Shown piece by piece: positions 7,115 to 11,415 of a DNA stretch of 11,415 nucleotides (its first letter is position 1; the number at the start of each line of letters is the position of its first letter). Source of the stretch: Caldithrix sp. RBG_13_44_9 (GTDB lineage: Bacteria; Calditrichota; Calditrichia; RBG-13-44-9); assembly GCA_001771055.1 (NCBI GenBank), contig MESS01000149.1:1-11415 (forward strand). Direction: 5' to 3'. The translations under genes were made by a program, and so were the position numbers. The notes under the pieces are model-generated. The model made no database searches. It was not told the origin of the DNA and saw only the letters and a list, made by a program, of their open reading frames with translations.

Positions 7115-8194
7115 ATGCAGATCCATTCCAGACGACAATTTTTATGGTATTGTTTTAATTGGCTGACCGGAATTTCTGCCGGGCTGTCAGTATCACTTAT
7201 CAAAACCGGCAAAGGGGAAAGCAGGCAGGCCCGGCAAAGCAAGGAAAAGACCGTAAAGTCGGGAAGTTTTATTTTTGAAGCTGGTTATTTAAAACTGCAG
7301 CGGGAGGGTGAACTGAAAAAACGAGGCCAGCAGCTGTGGGATATCATGAGTGAATGCCGGTTATGTCCAAGGGAATGCGGGGTAAACCGGCTGAAAGGGG
7401 AAAAAGGATTTTGCCTAGCATCGGCAAAACTGGAAATTGCTGCCTATCATCCCCATTTCGGTGAGGAGAAGCCGCTGGTGGGTAGCGGAGGTTCCGGTAC
7501 CATTTTCTTTACCCACTGCAGCCTGCGCTGTGTTTTCTGTATCAACTACGAGATCAGCCAGGAAGGGGAAGGCCGGGAAAAGAACATCGATGAGCTGGCG
7601 GAAATGATGCTTTATCTGCAGAGAAACGGTTGTCATAACATCAATGTCGTAACGCCCACTCACTATTCAGCTCACATTGTATTAGCGTTAGATAGAGCCG
7701 CGTCCAAAGGTTTGAAAGTGCCGCTGGTTTACAACACCTGCGGTTGGGAACGGCTGGAAATATTAAAAATTCTGGACGGGATCGCGGATATTTACCTTCC
7801 CGACCTCAAGTATGCAGACGGCAGAATGGCAGAAAAATATTCATCCGGTGCTGACTCTTATCCCCAGATCACTAAAGAGGCACTGTTGGAGATGCATCGA
7901 CAGGTGGGAGTGGCCAAACCGGATGAAGACAGCCTGATGTACCGTGGTCTGATGATTCGCCATTTAGTGATGCCTGATAATGTCAGCGGCAGTAAACAGG
8001 TAATGGAGTGGATCGCGGAAAATCTTCCCAAAGATACTTATGTCAACATCATGTCGCAGTACCAGCCGATGTATAAAGCTTCGGATTATCCGGAAATCAA
8101 CCGAAGGATTACCCGGGAAGAATATCTGGAAGCGGTAAATTCGGCCCGGGAGGCCGGTCTGACCAATCTGGATATTCAGGGGTGGGGATGGTAA
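7115..8194 (+). CDS. PflX-like radical SAM protein with Tat-signal-like N-terminus
   Basis: The 359-residue product carries the radical SAM motif CxxxCxxC at Cys135/Cys139/Cys142 (HCSLRCVFC), which binds the [4Fe-4S] cluster that cleaves S-adenosylmethionine. Upstream is a second cysteine set, Cys81, Cys84, Cys88 and Cys100 (CRLCPRECGV...GFC), typical of the COG1313 group of pyruvate-formate-lyase-activase homologues (PflX-like). Other group signatures follow: NYEISQEG, VTPTHY, DIYLPDLKY, RHLVMP, and YVNIMSQY..MYKA plus NRRITREEYLEA near the C-terminus. The substrate of this group is not known to me. An unusual N-terminus of about 50-60 residues contains SRRQFLW (residues 5-11) and a hydrophobic stretch to about residue 29, matching the twin-arginine signal pattern. 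An AAAGG (7104-7108) supports the start at 7115; starting later would remove the twin-arginine motif. Confidence 0.9.
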   Translation: MQIHSRRQFLWYCFNWLTGISAGLSVSLIKTGKGESRQARQSKEKTVKSGSFIFEAGYLKLQREGELKKRGQQLWDIMSECRLCPRECGVNRLKGEKGFCLASAKLEIAAYHPHFGEEKPLVGSGGSGTIFFTHCSLRCVFCINYEISQEGEGREKNIDELAEMMLYLQRNGCHNINVVTPTHYSAHIVLALDRAASKGLKVPLVYNTCGWERLEILKILDGIADIYLPDLKYADGRMAEKYSSGADSYPQITKEALLEMHRQVGVAKPDEDSLMYRGLMIRHLVMPDNVSGSKQVMEWIAENLPKDTYVNIMSQYQPMYKASDYPEINRRITREEYLEAVNSAREAGLTNLDIQGWGW

Positions 8195-8334
8195 AAAAAT
8201 ATATAATATGTAAGATTTAATATTTCAGAATTTTCAGATCCTACAACTAACAAAAATTAGGTAACGTTTCCAGGTTAATACTTAGAATCATCGCTTGAGT
8301 ACAATTTTCCAAAATTCAGGTTGCAAATTGACTA

Positions 8335-8370
8335 AATTCGGTTAAATAAAGTCAGAATACTGACCGAATT
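8335..8370. repeat. 8-bp inverted repeat between the radical SAM and kinase genes
   Basis: AATTCGGT at 8335-8342 is perfectly complementary to ACCGAATT at 8363-8370. An overlapping alternative hairpin, GTCAG-AATA-CTGAC (8351-8364), lies inside it. There is no T-run next to either arm, so it is not a standard terminator. An operator or RNA fold is possible. Confidence 0.4.
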
Positions 8371-8401
8371 CAGGAAAACAGCAAATGGACACACATTTAT
8401 A

Positions 8402-8533
8402 ATCGGTAAAACCATTTTACATAAGCCATCGGTAGACGGGTGCCTGGCATGCAAATAGGATTTATGTAGGGGTTTGATTCATCAAACCCCCAAATAACGG
8501 AAAATCATTATGATCGGTAAAAGCATTTCCCAT
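8402..8533 (+). repeat. Imperfect direct repeat of the kinase gene's 5' end
   Basis: Bases 8402-8422 match 8513-8533 at 18 of 21 positions. The second copy is codons 2-8 of the kinase gene. The copies are exactly 111 bp apart, so they are in the same reading frame. Read from 8399 the upstream copy gives I-IGKTILH, against MIGKSISH in the gene. The upstream frame meets TAG at 8456-8458. Only the two arms are repeated; the bases between them are unique. Confidence 0.5.
8469..8490. repeat. Palindrome with 10-bp arms upstream of the kinase start
   Basis: GGGGTTTGAT (8469-8478) and ATCAAACCCC (8481-8490) are perfect complements separated by two bases. The centre is 30 bp before the kinase start codon. 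No T-run follows on either strand, so it is not an intrinsic terminator. It could be a dispersed palindromic intergenic repeat, an operator, or an RNA hairpin that limits translation. Confidence 0.6.
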
Positions 8534-11415
8534 TATCGGATCCTTGAACAAATCGGTGCCGGCGGCATGGGGGTCGTATATAAAGCTGAAGACTCCAAAC
8601 TCAAACGGATAGTTGCCCTGAAATTTCTTCCCTCGGAACTAACTCGTGATCCTGAAGCGAAACAACGCTTTATCCATGAAGCACAAGCAGCATCCGTTCT
8701 CGATCACCCCAATATCTGCACTATCCATGAGATTGGCGAGACAGAAGATCATCAGCTGTTTATCGTGATGTCCTGTTATGAAGGCCAGACACTGAAAGAG
8801 TCAATTGGCAGTATGCAGCTGGAAGTTGATAAAGTACTTGATATTGCCATTCAAATAGCCAAAGGCCTGCAGGAAGCTCATGCCAAAGGAATTGTCCACC
8901 GCGATATAAAACCAGCAAACATCATGATTACAGAGAAAGATCAGATAAAGATCATGGACTTTGGTTTGGCAAAGCTGCTGGGAAGGACCCTACTGACCAA
9001 AGAAGGAACGACCCTGGGCACGGTGGCCTACATGTCACCTGAACAAACAAGGGGTGCAGATGTTGATCACCGTACCGACCTATGGGCGTTAGGGGTAATA
9101 CTGTACGAGATGCTGACCGGAGAACGGCCCTTCAAGGGGGACTATGAACAGGCAGTGATGTATTCGATCTTAAATGAAGAGCCAAAAGCGGTTACCAAAG
9201 TAAACCCGGCTGTTGCTTCAGAAGTAGAACAGATTATCAATAAGGCTTTAAAGAAAGCTCCAGAATCACGTTATTCATCTGCTGCGGAAATGCTAAAAGA
9301 TCTGAATCACTATCGGGACAGTTTGCAGGCAGAAGAACTGGGAGAATTTAACCTGCGTACCTTCCTGCGGCGGATAGGCAGGCCTCATGTTGCCATTCCC
9401 ATAGTCGGAATGATGGGTATCATTATCCTGGTGGCAGCCTGGTTTTTCAACCGCCAGGCTAAAATACGGTGGGCCAGGGAGGTGGTTCTACCGCAAATTG
9501 AGAAAATGATCGGAGAGAACGATGTCTGGCGGAACCTTATCCCACCCTACCGTCTGGCCGAAAAAGCAGAAGCTGTTCTCGGAAACGATCCCACACTGGA
9601 GGAACTATTTTCAAGATGTGCCTTGAATATCGATATCAGGACAGAACCATCCGGTGCAAAAATTTATATAAAGGATTACGAAGCCCCGGAAAGTGAATGG
9701 TCTTTTCTCGGTATCTCGCCTCTCGAAAAGGTAAGACTGCCAGTCGGAATTTTCCGATGGAAGTTTGAAAAAGAAGGCTATGAGAATGTCCTGGCTGCAT
9801 CTTCCACCTGGGACACCGGTGGTAAAATCAATCAGCCTGGTACCATTATTCCTTACCATTTAATAAGAACCCTGGATCGGATTGGAAGTGTGCCGTCGGG
9901 AATGGTCCGGGTCCAGGGCGGAGAAACTAAAAGAGGGGAAATAAGTGACTTCTACATAGATAGATATGAAATCACCAACAGGCAATTCAAGGAATTCATC
10001 AGCAACGGTGGCTATAAAAAGAAGGAATACTGGAAACACAAGTTTATCAATGAAGGTAAAGAGTTGACCTGGGAAAACGCAATCAAGAAATTCGTGGATC
10101 AAACGGACCAGCCTGGTCCCTCGACCTGGTTCGCAGGAGACTATCTTGAAGGTCAGGGCGAGCATTCGGTATCTGGAGTCAGCTGGTACGAGGCTGCGGC
10201 ATACGCAGAATATGCCGGTAAAAGCCTGCCGACAATGATTCACTGGGGGATGGCCAGAGGCGAGTATGTACCGATGGTTCGAGTTTTTCAACTGGGAGGT
10301 TTTGCCGTTCTCGCTCCCTTCAGCAATTTCCAGGGTAAAGGAACAGTCCCGGTGGGAAGCCTTCCGGGCATCACACCTTTTGGGGTGTATGACATGGCCG
10401 GGAATGTCAGGGAATGGTGCTGGAATGAGGCCCCGATGGGGAGAGTGATCCGCGGTGGTGCCTGGGACGATAACACCTACGAGTTTGGTAATGTAAGACA
10501 AGCTCCTCCCATGGATCGTTCCCCCAAGAACGGTTTTCGATGTGCCCTCTATTCAGATTTCGATAAGATTCCCGGATCCGCGTTTCAATTGGAGAGTCTG
10601 GTTGAACCCAAAGATTTTTACAAAGAGACTCCCGTTCCGGATGCCGTTTTTCAGGTTTATAAAGAACAGTTTTCCTATGACAAGACAAATTTGAATGAGC
10701 AGGTCGAATCGCGGAAGGAAAGCCCCGGAGGCTGGATCCAGGAAAAAATAACCTTTGACGCTGCTTATGGCGGTGAAAGGATCATCGCCTATCTCTTCCT
10801 TCCAAAAGAGACCCAGCCTCCGTATCAGACAGTGATCTATTTTCCCGGCAGTGCTTCTCTGTCAAAGAAATCCAGCGAAGACCTCGAGAATTATTATGAA
10901 TTCCCATTATTCCTTTCTTTTATCGTCAAAAACGGTCGAGCTGCACTTTATCCGGTTTATAAGGGAACATTCGAGCGAGGCGATCCTGCTCTGGTCTCTA
11001 TTCATTATGGTGCCGACTCTTATGCCTATACCGAATTTTTAACCCAAATCGTCAAAGATTTCAGGAGATGCATCGACTACCTGGAAACGCGACCGGACAT
11101 CGACAGCAGTAAAATTGCTTATTACGGCATGAGCTGGGGAGGCGGATTAGGTGCCATCATTCCGGCTGTTGAAGAGCGCATCAAAGTAAGTATTTTAGTT
11201 GGAGGTAGTCTTGGAAGGCGGGGGCGCCCTGAAGCTTATATGCTTAACTATGTATCCCGGGTAAAAACGCCGACCCTGATGCTGAATGGCGGGTACGATG
11301 CAGGTATCGAGATAGGCATCAAACCCATGTTTGACCTTCTGGGAACTCTCCCAGAGCACAAACAACTGAAATTGTACGATACTGATCATATCCCACCCCG
11401 GAACGAGTTTATCAA
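8510..11415 (+). CDS. Ser/Thr kinase - TM - PEGA - SUMF1 - alpha/beta hydrolase fusion (3' end outside window)
   Basis: The frame opens at ATG 8510 and stays open for 968 codons to the window end. Residues 9-270 form a Hanks-type kinase with all key residues: glycine loop GAGGMG (16-21), Lys38 in VALK, Glu57, catalytic Asp132 in HRDIKPAN, Asp150 in DFG and SPE at 176-178. One membrane segment follows (about 294-313). Residues 372-430 resemble a PEGA domain (IDIRTEPSGAKIY, then KFEKEGYEN). Residues 464-682 are a SUMF1/formylglycine-enzyme-fold domain (GMVRVQGG, FYIDRYEITNRQF, VSWYEAAAYAEYAGKSLPT, YDMAGNVREWCW, RGGAW, NGFRC). From about 735 an alpha/beta hydrolase of the dienelactone-hydrolase/acyl-esterase type shows GMSWG with Ser875, probable acid Asp930 and probable His960. 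The kinase should be cytoplasmic and the rest extracytoplasmic. The Shine-Dalgarno (GGAAA) is weak. I recall this domain order from predicted Acidobacteria and FCB proteins without assigned function. Confidence 0.92.
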   Translation, partial: MIGKSISHYRILEQIGAGGMGVVYKAEDSKLKRIVALKFLPSELTRDPEAKQRFIHEAQAASVLDHPNICTIHEIGETEDHQLFIVMSCYEGQTLKESIGSMQLEVDKVLDIAIQIAKGLQEAHAKGIVHRDIKPANIMITEKDQIKIMDFGLAKLLGRTLLTKEGTTLGTVAYMSPEQTRGADVDHRTDLWALGVILYEMLTGERPFKGDYEQAVMYSILNEEPKAVTKVNPAVASEVEQIINKALKKAPESRYSSAAEMLKDLNHYRDSLQAEELGEFNLRTFLRRIGRPHVAIPIVGMMGIIILVAAWFFNRQAKIRWAREVVLPQIEKMIGENDVWRNLIPPYRLAEKAEAVLGNDPTLEELFSRCALNIDIRTEPSGAKIYIKDYEAPESEWSFLGISPLEKVRLPVGIFRWKFEKEGYENVLAASSTWDTGGKINQPGTIIPYHLIRTLDRIGSVPSGMVRVQGGETKRGEISDFYIDRYEITNRQFKEFISNGGYKKKEYWKHKFINEGKELTWENAIKKFVDQTDQPGPSTWFAGDYLEGQGEHSVSGVSWYEAAAYAEYAGKSLPTMIHWGMARGEYVPMVRVFQLGGFAVLAPFSNFQGKGTVPVGSLPGITPFGVYDMAGNVREWCWNEAPMGRVIRGGAWDDNTYEFGNVRQAPPMDRSPKNGFRCALYSDFDKIPGSAFQLESLVEPKDFYKETPVPDAVFQVYKEQFSYDKTNLNEQVESRKESPGGWIQEKITFDAAYGGERIIAYLFLPKETQPPYQTVIYFPGSASLSKKSSEDLENYYEFPLFLSFIVKNGRAALYPVYKGTFERGDPALVSIHYGADSYAYTEFLTQIVKDFRRCIDYLETRPDIDSSKIAYYGMSWGGGLGAIIPAVEERIKVSILVGGSLGRRGRPEAYMLNYVSRVKTPTLMLNGGYDAGIEIGIKPMFDLLGTLPEHKQLKLYDTDHIPPRNEFI

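Larger units (their letters stand above)
8195..8509. other. Structured intergenic region upstream of the kinase gene
   Basis: No gene is visible here. The first 80 bases after the radical SAM stop are AT-rich and show no GC-rich terminator hairpin. The second half contains an inverted repeat (8335-8370), a palindrome (8469-8490) and an imperfect copy of the kinase gene's 5' end (8402-8422). A TATAAT at 8398-8403 could be a -10 box for the kinase gene, but no good -35 stands before it. It also overlaps the upstream repeat copy. Confidence 0.5.

Noticed and set aside
7115..8194. Assignment of the radical SAM protein as a pyruvate formate-lyase activase or AmmeMemoRadiSam enzyme
   Set aside because: No glycyl-radical enzyme gene or AmmeMemoRadiSam partner lies nearby, and the internal motifs (NYEISQEG, VTPTHY, RHLVMP) fit the PflX-like COG1313 group better.
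9860..10501. 213-codon minus-strand frame
   Set aside because: It lies entirely inside the SUMF1 part of the plus-strand kinase fusion, whose frame is continuous and full of recognised motifs; it is a shadow frame rich in Pro, Ser and Arg.
8510..11415. CRISPR, toxin-antitoxin or phage-defence system around the kinase fusion
   Set aside because: There is no nuclease, integrase, repeat array or antitoxin-like partner in the window; a defence role would be speculation.

Overview
The window looks like chromosomal DNA from a diderm, moderately AT-rich bacterium. It carries a FadL-type outer-membrane porin, a lipoprotein with a lipobox, a TPR protein that starts with a signal peptide and an 'ILPFSN' domain, and a Hanks-type kinase opening with MIGKSISHYRI. 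This mix is typical of the FCB superphylum and its candidate relatives (KSB1, Marinimicrobia, Zixibacteria, Calditrichota) and is also seen in Acidobacteria. That placement is an inference from gene style; no rRNA or phylogenetic marker is present.

Left part (1-2728): the 3' end of an unrecognised plus-strand gene (1-294) converges on a minus-strand gene for a secreted TPR protein with a FlgO/CsgG-like N-terminus (364-2223). Upstream of that lies a small minus-strand gene for a 63-residue helical protein (2537-2728).

Centre (2926-6307): two minus-strand envelope genes, an SGNH/GDSL-type lipoprotein (2926-4413) and a FadL/OMPP1-family outer-membrane protein (4944-6212). The FadL gene has a good sigma70-like promoter and a clear intrinsic terminator, so the two are probably separate transcripts. 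A surface lipase or esterase releasing fatty acids that a FadL channel takes up is a plausible joint role, but this is inferred.

Right part (6551-11415): plus-strand genes. First is a 55-residue FmdB-type zinc-ribbon protein (6701-6868) with a near-consensus promoter. Next is a PflX-like (COG1313-type) radical SAM protein (7115-8194) with an N-terminal twin-arginine signal-like extension. Last is a very large gene, open from 8510 past the window end, that joins a Ser/Thr kinase, one membrane segment, a PEGA-like domain, a SUMF1/formylglycine-enzyme-fold domain and an alpha/beta hydrolase with a complete apparent catalytic triad. This multidomain protein is the most interesting item. Its likely topology places the kinase in the cytoplasm and the SUMF1 and hydrolase domains outside.

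The 315-bp spacer before the kinase gene is unusually structured. It holds an 8-bp inverted repeat, a 10-bp-arm palindrome, and an imperfect copy of the kinase gene's own 5' end lying 111 bp upstream in the same frame. No tRNA, rRNA, CRISPR array, insertion sequence or transposase was seen.
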